A DNA stretch of 64,000 nucleotides, from positions 216,322-280,321 of the forward strand of contig NZ_JBNGPA010000006.1 of assembly GCF_050589845.1 (NCBI RefSeq), given 5' to 3'. Source of the DNA: Carboxylicivirga agarovorans. GTDB taxonomy: Bacteria > Bacteroidota > Bacteroidia > Bacteroidales > Marinilabiliaceae. The position numbers and the translations under genes are program-made. Positions within the stretch are counted from its first letter, which is position 1, and each line of letters starts with the position of its first letter. Below, in pieces: positions 35,534 through 44,211 of this stretch. A model generated the notes under the pieces. The model did no database searches. It worked only from the letters and a program-made list of their open reading frames with translations, and was not told the origin of the DNA.

Positions 35534-36676
35534 CTATAATTTCACCACACCGATACCGGGATGCTCATTCAGCGTCACCTTCCCGTCAATCACCTTCACA
35601 CCCTCAAACACATCATTGGATATCAATAAATTACCATCCAGATCAGCCCAATCAACCAATGGTGATATTTGCGAAGCCGCTGAAATGGCACATGATGTAG
35701 CCGTCATACAACCAATCATCACTTTCATGTCCATGGCACGCGCCAGGGTCATCATTTTTCGTGCTGCGCGCAGGCCACCACATTTCATCAGCTTAATATT
35801 GATTCCCGAATACACTCCCTTCAATGGCAACACATCATCCACTGTTTGTAAAGCTTCGTCGGCTATGGTTGGCAGAGGACTGTTCTCGGTTAACCAGGCC
35901 ATATCGTCCATCGCTTCTTTTGCTTTTGACATGGGCTGCTCAACAAAAACAACACCTTGCTCTTTCAACCAGTGCGTTAACTCCAGCGCCTCATGCTTAT
36001 CTTTCCAGCCCTGGTTAACATCAACACACAATGGCTTATCCGTTACTGAGCGTATGGTTGATATCATTTCCTTATCATTCCCCCTGCCCAGTTTCACTTT
36101 CAATATATTATAAGGTGCGGCCTCTTCAACTTTCTGACGGACCACATCAGGCTCATCAATACCAATGGTGAAACTGGTACTTGGTGTTTTAGACGCATCC
36201 AAACCCCACATTTTATGAAGTGGTTGCCCAACCAGCTTACCCAATAAGTCATGCAGAGCAATATCAACAGATGCCTTGGCTGCATAATTACCAGGCATAA
36301 CACTATCTACATAAACCAGGATATCTTCCAACAAATACGGACTGGCAAATTGTTCGAGCTTAACCATCGACAGGAACTTGGCTGCTGTTTCATGCGATTC
36401 ACCCAGGTAAGGTGGCATAGCCGCTTCACCATAACCAATAACGCCATCGTACTCTATTTCAACCAACATCACCGGGGTCGTTGTCCGCGAACTGGAAGCA
36501 ATGGTAAAAGTATGCTTCAACTGTAAGTCATATGGTTTAAATGTCAGTTTCATTTTAGCATTGGTCTGATGACCTTTTTTTGATCCACCAGCACTACAGG
36601 CGTTTAAAGAACCACCAACAAAAGCAGCTCCGGCTATCAGTCCTGATTTCTTTATAAAATCTCTTCTGTTATTCAT
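35534..36676 (-). CDS. Exported (Tat lipoprotein) dipeptide epimerase, enolase superfamily
   Basis: A second L-Ala-D/L-Glu epimerase homologue, about 380 residues. It opens with a twin-arginine signal (NNRRDFIKKSGLIAGAAF) that ends in a lipobox-like SLNAC. The second of two nearby ATGs (36676) is preferred because a GGA lies about 6 bases upstream of it. Catalytic motifs are complete: LKVKLGRG, CVDVNQGW, VFVEQPM, IADEAL and IKLMKCGG. It would act in the periplasm on the product of the NlpC/P60 enzyme encoded 12 bases upstream. Finding this enzyme exported is unusual, because relatives are cytoplasmic. Confidence 0.87.
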   Translation of the reverse strand: MNNRRDFIKKSGLIAGAAFVGGSLNACSAGGSKKGHQTNAKMKLTFKPYDLQLKHTFTIASSSRTTTPVMLVEIEYDGVIGYGEAAMPPYLGESHETAAKFLSMVKLEQFASPYLLEDILVYVDSVMPGNYAAKASVDIALHDLLGKLVGQPLHKMWGLDASKTPSTSFTIGIDEPDVVRQKVEEAAPYNILKVKLGRGNDKEMISTIRSVTDKPLCVDVNQGWKDKHEALELTHWLKEQGVVFVEQPMSKAKEAMDDMAWLTENSPLPTIADEALQTVDDVLPLKGVYSGINIKLMKCGGLRAARKMMTLARAMDMKVMIGCMTATSCAISAASQISPLVDWADLDGNLLISNDVFEGVKVIDGKVTLNEHPGIGVVKL

Positions 36677-36688
36677 CAACATTCCACT

Positions 36689-37840
36689 TTATTCTTTAGC
36701 ATTCACATACCAGCTATGCTGAGAGACAGGCATTAGGCCTTCACTTACACCTTGCCCTATATAGCGTTGAGCCCCAAGCCACGAACTGGTGCGGTATTCA
36801 CTGTAATTTTCCCTTGATTTATCCAGACTGTTAATCTTAACCTGACCCGATGAATGAATGTACTCGGTATCGCCAATATACATAGCTACGTGAGTAACCC
36901 TGCCTTTCTCCGCATTGCCGAAAAAGAGCAGATCTCCAACCTGAAGGGCTTCTATTTTCAGGTCGACTTTCTGACCATATTTTATTTGCTGTGATGCATC
37001 CCTGGCAAGAATATATCCATTCATGAAATAGATATTTTTCATAAAACCAGAGCAATCAACCGCTTTTGAGGATGTCCCTCCCCATAAATAAGGCAGCCCC
37101 ATAAAAGTTACAGATTGTGACACCAATGCCTCCTGGTCCAGTTCAATACCAGACATCCAATCACTTAACAATATTGCCTGTTTTGGATTTACTATTCCGC
37201 TTCGACCATCCGGCAGCAATACATTTACTTCATCAGCACTATTATTTACCTGTACAATACTACCTTTTACCAGGTCACTTACTCTTTTCCCATTTTCATC
37301 CAGCAACCAGCAGTCTTCAAGAATAATGAAACGCTCACTGCTTTTCCACGCGGAAAATGCTTCATCATCCATTGCCTTTAATGACGAGTTATTGACCCAG
37401 GCTATATAATGATCGGGAGCCTGGATTAAACTCCACCCATTTTCAGATTTAAGGATTTGCACAGGGGTTCCCATGATGATCTGCGATACCAACTGAGCGG
37501 CGTGCCTTGGCTCGTCCCTAAGATTAGCCACACTCAGAGAGGTAACACCCCACTTTTGTTTTTGTATTGGCAGAACGCTTATACTATCTATAATTGATAT
37601 TTGCAGCTCTTGAATACGTTGAATTAAATCTGCTTTGGCATCTTCAACAGTTGTTTCTCCCACCAAAAGGACCTGACCAGGTAAAAACCGCACTTCAACA
37701 TCAAACAGTGCCACCCTCGAGTCGGGCACCCACTCCTTTTTAACCGATTCAACTTCGGCTATAACTGCTTCATTTGACCCACCACATGCTGTAACTATTA
37801 ATACTACAGCAACTTGTAAGACTATCAGAATTGTTTTCAT
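36689..37840 (-). CDS. NlpC/P60 lipoprotein with SH3 domains (YkfC-like D,L-endopeptidase)
   Basis: A 383-residue lipoprotein (MKTILIVLQVAVVLIVTAC, Cys19). Two SH3-like domains (about 100-155 and 165-225) precede an NlpC/P60 cysteine peptidase with VDCSGFMKNIYF (Cys263), RVTHVAMYIG (His317) and TEYIHSSG (His329). Domain order matches YkfC/YkfC-like gamma-D-glutamyl-L-diamino acid endopeptidases, which release L-Ala-D-Glu from murein peptides. It is the first gene of the operon that runs to 22546, behind a promoter and candidate operator. The downstream epimerase would take its product. Confidence 0.92.
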   Translation of the reverse strand: MKTILIVLQVAVVLIVTACGGSNEAVIAEVESVKKEWVPDSRVALFDVEVRFLPGQVLLVGETTVEDAKADLIQRIQELQISIIDSISVLPIQKQKWGVTSLSVANLRDEPRHAAQLVSQIIMGTPVQILKSENGWSLIQAPDHYIAWVNNSSLKAMDDEAFSAWKSSERFIILEDCWLLDENGKRVSDLVKGSIVQVNNSADEVNVLLPDGRSGIVNPKQAILLSDWMSGIELDQEALVSQSVTFMGLPYLWGGTSSKAVDCSGFMKNIYFMNGYILARDASQQIKYGQKVDLKIEALQVGDLLFFGNAEKGRVTHVAMYIGDTEYIHSSGQVKINSLDKSRENYSEYRTSSWLGAQRYIGQGVSEGLMPVSQHSWYVNAKE

Positions 37841-37853
37841 ATCTTTAGGTATG

Positions 37854-37874
37854 TTGTATTACATCTTACACATG
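37854..37874 (-). promoter_or_regulatory. Candidate GntR operator A at the start of the nlpC operon
   Basis: The element TTGTATTACATCTTAC (plus strand, with flanking ACATG) lies between the -7 box and the start codon of the NlpC/P60 gene, over the expected transcription start. Closely related copies lie at 39449 and 52288, and shorter relatives at 52427 and 54927. Repression by the locus GntR protein is inferred. Confidence 0.55.
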
Positions 37875-37875
37875 T

Positions 37876-37906
37876 CAAAATTAGGAATTGTATTAACAAT
37901 TGCAAA
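37876..37906 (-). promoter_or_regulatory. Bacteroidota-type promoter for the nlpC operon
   Basis: On the minus strand: TTTG (37903-37906), 19 bases, then TAATTTTG (37876-37883). This fits the TTTG/TAnnTTTG consensus of the phylum. The start codon is about 35 bases downstream. Confidence 0.65.
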
Positions 37907-37978
37907 CAATTATTGTATTTTTTATAACATGTACGACATATTATTGCTACTACACAACAACAGATAGTGCATTAAATC

Positions 37979-39406
37979 CTATTGCCTACTGACAGACAGG
38001 TGATAATCCCAGTGATTGAAATATAAATTCCCTTCTTTCCACTCTACCTCGCCACGCTGAAAATCCCATGGTTCACTTCTAAGAAATACTTTGGAAGGAC
38101 AGAACTGCGCACCAATGCCATCATTTATTATTAAACGCCAGGCATCAATGCCCGATATATAAAACTCACGCAGACGATGATCTTCAGACTGCTGCAAACC
38201 AAATGACATATCCAAAGGCACCCAACCAACACCTTCGTAATAAACCTCGCACCAATCATGCAGGTTTTCTTCACCAGGGTGAAGCATCCAGCCACTTTGC
38301 CAACGTACCGGAATACCCCTGTAGCGAGCCATTGCCATAAACAATAAGGTTTGCATACCACAATCCCCTTTTCTGTTCTTTAATACATACTCCGGAATAT
38401 TTGGCATTATACCATATTCAAGAGCTCCGGCCCATGGAATATTTTTATCAATCCAATAGTAAATATCCCTCACCTCAGCAACGGGATCACTCGTATCTCC
38501 ACAAATACTATCAGCTAAATGCTTTATGTTATGAGTAAAAGCAATATGAGGCAATTGCTCTTTGGTATACTCCTTAAAAACTGCGCTTTCTTCATCATAC
38601 GGCAATACATTATGCTTCGACAGATCAATGTATTCTGCCTGTGCATCAAAACTAAACTTCAGTCTGAATTCTGTTTTTTCACCTGCTACCGCAAGCTGTT
38701 CCACGTATACACTTCTGTGAACACAGGTATCATTGGACAAGATATAATCTCCGGGTGTAACATTAATCAATTTTACATTCGTTTGTCGCCCGTGTAATTC
38801 CTTGGGAAACGGCAACCAACAACGAATGGTATCACCAGCCGGTACTGCGTCCTTATCAACACTCACAACAAAGTCAATTACAAAGTTTTGCTTTTTAACC
38901 CTTGATCGATTGGACACATCAATTTCATCAAGTACTTCCTCGGAGTGTTTAAGACAAAAAGCATCCAGTGCCTTATCCAGTAAGCCGTCTCCGCGCCCCG
39001 TCAGAATAGCCAGGTTTGATGCGGCACGCTTAAAATAATGCATCTCTCCATCCAAAACCCTTCCTTCCAATAAACCTGAAGAATTCCAGTCACTCCACTC
39101 CTCTTCCGTATATTCACCAACTTTGGTTACTAATTGCTCCCTGACTTCCGATTCGCTAATCTTAAAATCTATCGCTATCCTTTTAGCAATCCGCGCCAAC
39201 GAATCGGCCTTCATCCATTTCTCATCATACTTAACAGAGGTCTTTTTGATTGAATCGGCCCATCCTTTAACCTTATTTAATTCGCCACCTTCAAGCAGTA
39301 TAAAAGGCATGGTCCAATCCACATTTTCCGTTTCATTATGCTGACATCCAAGGGATAGAAAAATAAAGAATAGCACAAGCGGTAATTTCAGTAAAGAGTT
39401 TTGCAT
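37979..39406 (-). CDS. Transglutaminase-like lipoprotein
   Basis: A 475-residue lipoprotein (signal ending SLGC, Cys21). A helical region of about 150 residues and a beta domain precede a transglutaminase core with the triad Cys349 (RKGDCGMQTLLFM), His383 (NLHDWCEVYYEGVGW) and Asp399 (VPLDMSFG). Bacterial members commonly act as peptidases on murein or other isopeptide bonds, though the substrate here is unknown. It is transcribed alone, divergently from namZ, with a shared candidate operator, which ties it to the murein locus. Confidence 0.88.
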   Translation of the reverse strand: MQNSLLKLPLVLFFIFLSLGCQHNETENVDWTMPFILLEGGELNKVKGWADSIKKTSVKYDEKWMKADSLARIAKRIAIDFKISESEVREQLVTKVGEYTEEEWSDWNSSGLLEGRVLDGEMHYFKRAASNLAILTGRGDGLLDKALDAFCLKHSEEVLDEIDVSNRSRVKKQNFVIDFVVSVDKDAVPAGDTIRCWLPFPKELHGRQTNVKLINVTPGDYILSNDTCVHRSVYVEQLAVAGEKTEFRLKFSFDAQAEYIDLSKHNVLPYDEESAVFKEYTKEQLPHIAFTHNIKHLADSICGDTSDPVAEVRDIYYWIDKNIPWAGALEYGIMPNIPEYVLKNRKGDCGMQTLLFMAMARYRGIPVRWQSGWMLHPGEENLHDWCEVYYEGVGWVPLDMSFGLQQSEDHRLREFYISGIDAWRLIINDGIGAQFCPSKVFLRSEPWDFQRGEVEWKEGNLYFNHWDYHLSVSRQ

Positions 39407-39448
39407 AACTTAGTGATAGTAGTAGTAAATTAGAAAAACAAATTATAT

Positions 39449-39469
39449 TTGTATTACATATTACAAATG
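39449..39469. promoter_or_regulatory. Candidate GntR operator B between divergent transglutaminase and namZ genes
   Basis: TTGTATTACATATTAC followed by AAATG. Near-identical to the element at 37854. It lies between and overlaps two outward-facing -7 boxes: TATATTTG (39444-39451) toward namZ and TACATTTG on the minus strand (39464-39471) toward the transglutaminase gene. Confidence 0.55.
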
Positions 39470-39493
39470 TAATGACGATATTTGATATTCAAA
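39464..39493 (-). promoter_or_regulatory. Promoter for the transglutaminase-like gene
   Basis: On the minus strand: TTTG (39490-39493), 18 bases, then TACATTTG (39464-39471). It is about 58 bases ahead of the start codon. The rightward counterpart for namZ has a good -7 box but no clear -33 element. Confidence 0.55.
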
Positions 39494-39523
39494 ACACTTT
39501 TTAACAATTAACAAGCAAATAAC

Positions 39524-40753
39524 ATGAGACGGACCTTTTTTTTTGCCATACTAATCTTTTCCTGTGCATTTATTCAGGCACAAAAGGTTAAAACCGGCAT
39601 AGAAGTATTACAAGAATCTAAATTCAAGTCACTTGACGGCAAACGCGTTGGTCTTATTACGAACCCGACAGGTGTCAACAGCGAATTAAAATCGACAGTA
39701 GACATCCTGTTTGATGCATCCAATGTAGAACTTGTTGCTCTGTACGGACCAGAACATGGCGTGCGTGGTGATTACTCTGCCGGCGATAAAGTTGACTTTT
39801 TCACCGATCCCAAAACAAAGCTACCGGTCTACAGTCTTTATGGCAAAAACAAGAAACCGAGTCCTGAAATGTTAAAAGACATTGATGTATTGGTATATGA
39901 TATACAAGATATCGGCTCACGCTCCTATACCTATATCAGCACATTGGGCCTGGCCATGGAAGCCGCCGCTGAAAACAACATTACACTGGTTGTGCTTGAC
40001 CGTCCTAACCCACTGGGCGGAATTAAAATGGAAGGACTTGTTACCGAACCTGAGTTCATATCTTTTGTAAGCCAGTTCCCAATACCATATGTACATGGTT
40101 TAACCGTTGGGGAGTTAGCCGAACTGCTGAATGGTGAAAAATTACTTAAAGATGACGTAGTCTGTGATTTGGAAGTTATCAAAATGGATGGCTGGCAACG
40201 TACGATGACTTTTGAAGATACGGGATTACCCTGGATTCCTTCTTCTCCCCATATTCCTCATGCCCACTCTTCCTATTTTTATCCGGTCAGTGGCATACTG
40301 GGTGAGTTGTATGTTTATAATATTGGCGTTGGCTATACTCTCCCATTCCAGCTATTTGCGGCAGAATGGATTGATGCTGACAGTCTTGCCAACAACCTGA
40401 ACGCATTGAAAATTGAAGGCATCACTTTCAGACCTGTTCATTTTAAACCCTATTACAGTGTATCAAAAGGCAAGATGGTTCATGGCGTACAGGTGCATTT
40501 CACCGATTATCAGAAAGCACCATTGTCGCTTATTCAGTTTTATATTTTACAGGAAGCCTATCAGTTATGGCCTGATCACAATGTATTTGAACTATGCACA
40601 GAGTCGCGGATTGGCATGTTTGATAAAGTAAGCGGTAGCGATAAAGTAAGAATAGAATTTACTAAAAACTGGAAAGTGGCCGACATTGAAGAGATGTGGT
40701 ACAAAGACATTAAGTCTTTTAAGAAGACAGCGAGCAAATATTTTATTTATTAG
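39524..40753 (+). CDS. namZ: Exo-beta-N-acetylmuramidase NamZ (GH171, DUF1343)
   Basis: Removes terminal N-acetylmuramic acid from the non-reducing end of murein glycans. The 409 residues have a signal peptide (MRRTFFFAILIFSCAFIQAQ) and the DUF1343 signatures GKRVGLITNPTGVN, LYGPEHGVRGDYSAG and VYDIQDIGSRSYTYISTL. VVLDRPNPLGG and WIPSSPHIPHA follow. DUF1343 proteins were shown to be NamZ enzymes in Bacillus, which is known for the family; activity here is inferred. Released MurNAc would feed the kinase and MurQ encoded further right. It is monocistronic and diverges from the transglutaminase gene. Confidence 0.92.
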   Translation: MRRTFFFAILIFSCAFIQAQKVKTGIEVLQESKFKSLDGKRVGLITNPTGVNSELKSTVDILFDASNVELVALYGPEHGVRGDYSAGDKVDFFTDPKTKLPVYSLYGKNKKPSPEMLKDIDVLVYDIQDIGSRSYTYISTLGLAMEAAAENNITLVVLDRPNPLGGIKMEGLVTEPEFISFVSQFPIPYVHGLTVGELAELLNGEKLLKDDVVCDLEVIKMDGWQRTMTFEDTGLPWIPSSPHIPHAHSSYFYPVSGILGELYVYNIGVGYTLPFQLFAAEWIDADSLANNLNALKIEGITFRPVHFKPYYSVSKGKMVHGVQVHFTDYQKAPLSLIQFYILQEAYQLWPDHNVFELCTESRIGMFDKVSGSDKVRIEFTKNWKVADIEEMWYKDIKSFKKTASKYFIY

Positions 40754-40806
40754 GTGTCAGGTCATTAGATTGATGGACTGTTAGACGGTAGATATAGTAT
40801 TGATTG

Positions 40807-40840
40807 AAAGAGGCCCCTTTTGCTGAGGGGCCTTTATTTT
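40807..40840 (+). terminator. Rho-independent terminator after namZ
   Basis: AGGCCCCT (40811-40818) pairs with AGGGGCCT (40826-40833) around a 7-base loop, followed by TTATTTT. The rest of the 406-bp gap up to 41159 has a hairpin around CTTTCCCTT...AAGGGAAAG (about 40935-40965), a 14-bp palindrome CCGATAATTATCGG (40967-40980) and no gene. Confidence 0.8.
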
Positions 40841-41089
40841 AAACAAAAAAAGAAAAAGATATTCAGAAACAGAATCAGCATATAACCACTTATAAACCTA
40901 AGCCTAAAACCATCCCCATAACTGCGGCGTCGTACTTTCCCTTGCATTCATAAACAAAGGGAAAGACCGATAATTATCGGGGTGATTGACACAGCTATGA
41001 GCATGAAAAACTTCTTCATAAAATTCAGATTATTTGAGTTAGTATAAAGTCTTTTGAGAAATACTAAACGACACTAAATGCCTAAGCGC

Positions 41090-41114
41090 AAAAGCCGACC
41101 AATGGCCGGCTTTT
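41090..41114 (-). terminator. Rho-independent terminator after the nagX-like gene
   Basis: AAAAGCCGACC (41090-41100) pairs with GGCCGGCTTTT (41104-41114), one mismatch, around a 3-base loop. It lies 46 bases past the last gene of the leftward amidase operon. Confidence 0.75.
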
Positions 41115-41159
41115 ACATTATAATACACACAAACACAAACAGTACAAGCTAACCTGTAC

Positions 41160-42278
41160 TTATACCTTTATAAATATTTTTTTACGGTATAATACCCAAC
41201 CAATTGACCAAAAGAAAACAATGTGAACCAAAGCAAAAAGCAATGATCCATTCATATTGCCGGCAATAGGAACAAATACTCCTTCATATAATGCCGTATA
41301 ACCATTCATCACGGTTGGGACGTCGCCATCTATCGAACTAAACTTTATTATTCGGGCCAATACTTTGACCCACAAGATTGAAAAGGCGAATATAAACAGT
41401 GGGTTCATACCAAAAACCACGAAGAAGGATGTCCATTTTTTATACCCTTTAATATCAACCAGCCAAACCAGCAAGCTAAGCAAGAGCATGGCCAGACCAG
41501 CGGTATATACCACATATGATCCTGTCCAGAGTGGTTTATTCAAAGGTAATAGCAGACTCCATAACAGGCCGGCTCCAACAAGTATACCGCCATTAAACAA
41601 CAGCTTAAGAGGCAATTTACTTCTGTCAGAGTTTTTAATCAGTAATCCAACCAGGTAACCTAACAGCACAGTTGCAATAGCAGACATGGTGCTAAAGATA
41701 CCTTCCGGATCAAAAGGCAAACCGAACCCTCTATACAGGTGACTTTCTCCCAGGATAGCTTTATCAAAGGGGATGGTGGCATTCTGCTCCAGCGAATAAG
41801 GCTCGCTTCCTCCAAAAACATATAAAGCCAGCCAGTGGATCAGCACTAATAATACTGCCGAAATAACTATTCCTCGTTTTTTAAACGACAAAACAATCAG
41901 CGAACTAAAGACATAGGCCAGCGCAATACGTTGCAGCACACCCATGATACGCAGTCTTGAGAAATCAGTCTGCCATTGAGGAAAAGAGTTTAAAAACAGG
42001 CCAATGGCAAAAATCAACAGCCCGCGTTTACCGATCTTTACTAACGATGCCTTGTTTAATCCATCGCCATATTTGGAGAAGGAGAAGAACATAGAAACCC
42101 CCATCACAAACAGAAAGAATGGAAACACCAAATCGGTTGGAGTACACCCATGCCAGGCTGCATGCCTTAGAGGGGCATATATATACGACCAGCTTCCGGG
42201 AGTGTTCACCAGGATCATTCCGGCAATGGTGATTCCTCTTAAGACATCAAGGGCGAGATAGCGTTTTGATTCTTTCAT
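41160..42278 (-). CDS. NagX/HGSNAT-like membrane acyltransferase (DUF5009)
   Basis: An integral membrane protein of 372 residues with about ten hydrophobic segments. It starts RYLALDVLRGITIAGMILVNTPGSW and continues HGCTPTDLVFPFFLFVMGVSM, the signature shared by NagX and heparan-alpha-glucosaminide N-acetyltransferases. Known relatives acetylate amino sugars using cytoplasmic acetyl-CoA, or are needed for GlcNAc use. In this locus a role on glucosamine or muramic acid residues is inferred. It is the last gene of the leftward operon, 24 bases after the permease gene. Confidence 0.85.
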   Translation of the reverse strand: MKESKRYLALDVLRGITIAGMILVNTPGSWSYIYAPLRHAAWHGCTPTDLVFPFFLFVMGVSMFFSFSKYGDGLNKASLVKIGKRGLLIFAIGLFLNSFPQWQTDFSRLRIMGVLQRIALAYVFSSLIVLSFKKRGIVISAVLLVLIHWLALYVFGGSEPYSLEQNATIPFDKAILGESHLYRGFGLPFDPEGIFSTMSAIATVLLGYLVGLLIKNSDRSKLPLKLLFNGGILVGAGLLWSLLLPLNKPLWTGSYVVYTAGLAMLLLSLLVWLVDIKGYKKWTSFFVVFGMNPLFIFAFSILWVKVLARIIKFSSIDGDVPTVMNGYTALYEGVFVPIAGNMNGSLLFALVHIVFFWSIGWVLYRKKIFIKV

Positions 42279-42302
42279 ATCTTCAACTTACAGAAGGTTC
42301 TT

Positions 42303-44132
42303 TTATTCTTCGCTTTTTTTAATTCCAAACTGAGGATCAATCTTTAAGAATCGTATGATCAAGAATCCAGGGATTGTACAAATCATCACCCAGATAAAGA
42401 AGTTCTGATACCCGATAATTTCTTGAAGCCACCCTGATATCATACCAGGAATCATCATCCCAAATGCCATTAATCCAGAACAAATTGCATAATGCGCGGT
42501 TTTACTTTTTCCTTCAGAAAAATAAATCAGATACAACATATATGCTGTAAACCCGAATCCATAACCAAACTGCTCTACGGCTACACTGCACGCAACGATC
42601 CACATGCTCTCCGGTGTAAAATATGACAGGTAAACATAAGTCAGGTTCGGTAGGTTAATGGCTAAAGTCATCCACCAAATCCAATATTTCAAACCATTCC
42701 TGGAAGCTAAATACCCTCCAATAATTCCACCTAAGGTTAAAAACAGAATCCCGATAGTTCCATAAATAAGTCCTACATCACCTGTCGTTAATCCTAAGCC
42801 TCCAGCTTCTCTGGCATCCAAAAGAAATGGGGAAGCTAGTTTAACCAGCTGACTCTCTCCTAAACGGAAAACAAGTATAAAAACGAAGCCAATCCAGAAA
42901 TTCTCTTTTCTGAAGAAAGAAACAAACGTTTCCCAAAACTCCATTAACATGTTTTCTCCTTCTGAAATTGGTTTATCTGCAGCAGGACGCGGCAAGAAGA
43001 AGCGATGATAAATAAGAAATATAACAAATAATCCTGCCAAAATAAAGAAGGTAACAGACCAAGCAAAAGGAATATTTCCTGATAAACCACGGAAACTGGC
43101 TTTGGTCACTTCTTCAAGTTTAGGATCAGCCTGTATCAACACCCATGCTTCTTTATCCCAGTTATTATGATTGAAGGTTAACCTCTGACCTTCGACAAGC
43201 GATAAATCTTTTGCCCCTCTGAAACGATCCATGTTAAGCACAATGGTTTCATCTGCTTCAGGTGCTTTTAATAAACGCAAGCCCAAACATGCAATATTTC
43301 CTTGTACAGCTCCTTTAAAGCTGGCTGATCTATCTTCCTTACCAAACTTCTCCTTTAACGATTCCTTTAATGGAGTAGAAACATGCTGTGACCACCATCC
43401 CGGTTCATCTTCAACAACTTCCTGCTCTGTTATGAAACCATTCGTTATGTTTTGATGATTGGCCCAATTTTTAATTGAATCGGCTTTTTGCTTTTCCAGC
43501 TTATTCAACCCAATAGTAATATCCTTTTGAGTAACAATAAATTGTTGCTCATCTGTTTTGGTAACACCTGAACCATAAGGCAAATGCCATTCTGTTTTTT
43601 GATGCTGCGTACTAACAGTAAACTCAACCGGTTCAAGTCCAGTAGAAGATTCGATAAATCCAGCCAATATAATTAGCAGTCCTTGCCCTGTAATCATAGC
43701 CAATCGATAAAAAGTACTGCGGATACCAATAAAATAAGCTTGTTGGTGCTCATCCAGGTCTAACATATAAAAACCGTCGGCAGCGATATCATGCGTAGCA
43801 GAACTAAAAGCCAGCAACCAGAAAAACATCAGGGTATACTGAAAGAAATCGGGTACTGGTATTGTTAACGCAACCCCTCCCAGGCCAACGCCTATAAGCA
43901 ATTGCATAATGACAATCCACCAACGTTTGGTTTTTAAGATATCAACCAATGGACTCCATGCAAACTTGATAACCCATGGAAGATAAAGCCAACTTGTATA
44001 CAAGGCGATGTCTGAATTAGAAATACCCAATCGTTTATACATAATGACTGATACAGTCATCACCACCACATATGGTATTCCTTCGGCGAAATATAATGAG
44101 GGCACCCAGGCCCATGGAGATTTTTGTTTCAT
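42303..44132 (-). CDS. AmpG/MurT-like major facilitator permease with a large insertion
   Basis: A 609-residue MFS transporter that starts WAWVPSLYFAEGIPYVVVMTVSVIMYKRLG. It has LPWVIKFAWSPLVDILKTKRWW and ATHDIAADGFYMLDLDE, the pattern of AmpG-type muropeptide permeases. Between the sixth membrane segment (ends about 160) and the next (begins about 357) lies a soluble insertion of almost 200 residues, absent from classical AmpG. Import of MurNAc, anhydro-muropeptides or peptides across the inner membrane is inferred. It is flanked by SpoIID and nagX-like genes. Confidence 0.88.
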   Translation of the reverse strand: MKQKSPWAWVPSLYFAEGIPYVVVMTVSVIMYKRLGISNSDIALYTSWLYLPWVIKFAWSPLVDILKTKRWWIVIMQLLIGVGLGGVALTIPVPDFFQYTLMFFWLLAFSSATHDIAADGFYMLDLDEHQQAYFIGIRSTFYRLAMITGQGLLIILAGFIESSTGLEPVEFTVSTQHQKTEWHLPYGSGVTKTDEQQFIVTQKDITIGLNKLEKQKADSIKNWANHQNITNGFITEQEVVEDEPGWWSQHVSTPLKESLKEKFGKEDRSASFKGAVQGNIACLGLRLLKAPEADETIVLNMDRFRGAKDLSLVEGQRLTFNHNNWDKEAWVLIQADPKLEEVTKASFRGLSGNIPFAWSVTFFILAGLFVIFLIYHRFFLPRPAADKPISEGENMLMEFWETFVSFFRKENFWIGFVFILVFRLGESQLVKLASPFLLDAREAGGLGLTTGDVGLIYGTIGILFLTLGGIIGGYLASRNGLKYWIWWMTLAINLPNLTYVYLSYFTPESMWIVACSVAVEQFGYGFGFTAYMLYLIYFSEGKSKTAHYAICSGLMAFGMMIPGMISGWLQEIIGYQNFFIWVMICTIPGFLIIRFLKIDPQFGIKKSEE

Positions 44133-44211
44133 AGTTTTATGCTTGCTAACAGAAGCCTGAGAAGATAAATATCTGAATTGGTATCATTCTTTTGCCCCCG
44201 GTCTTCGGTGT

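Noticed and set aside
35328..36113. 261-codon open frame on the plus strand
   Set aside because: It runs antisense across the D-lactate dehydrogenase-type and epimerase genes, both of which show clear catalytic motifs.
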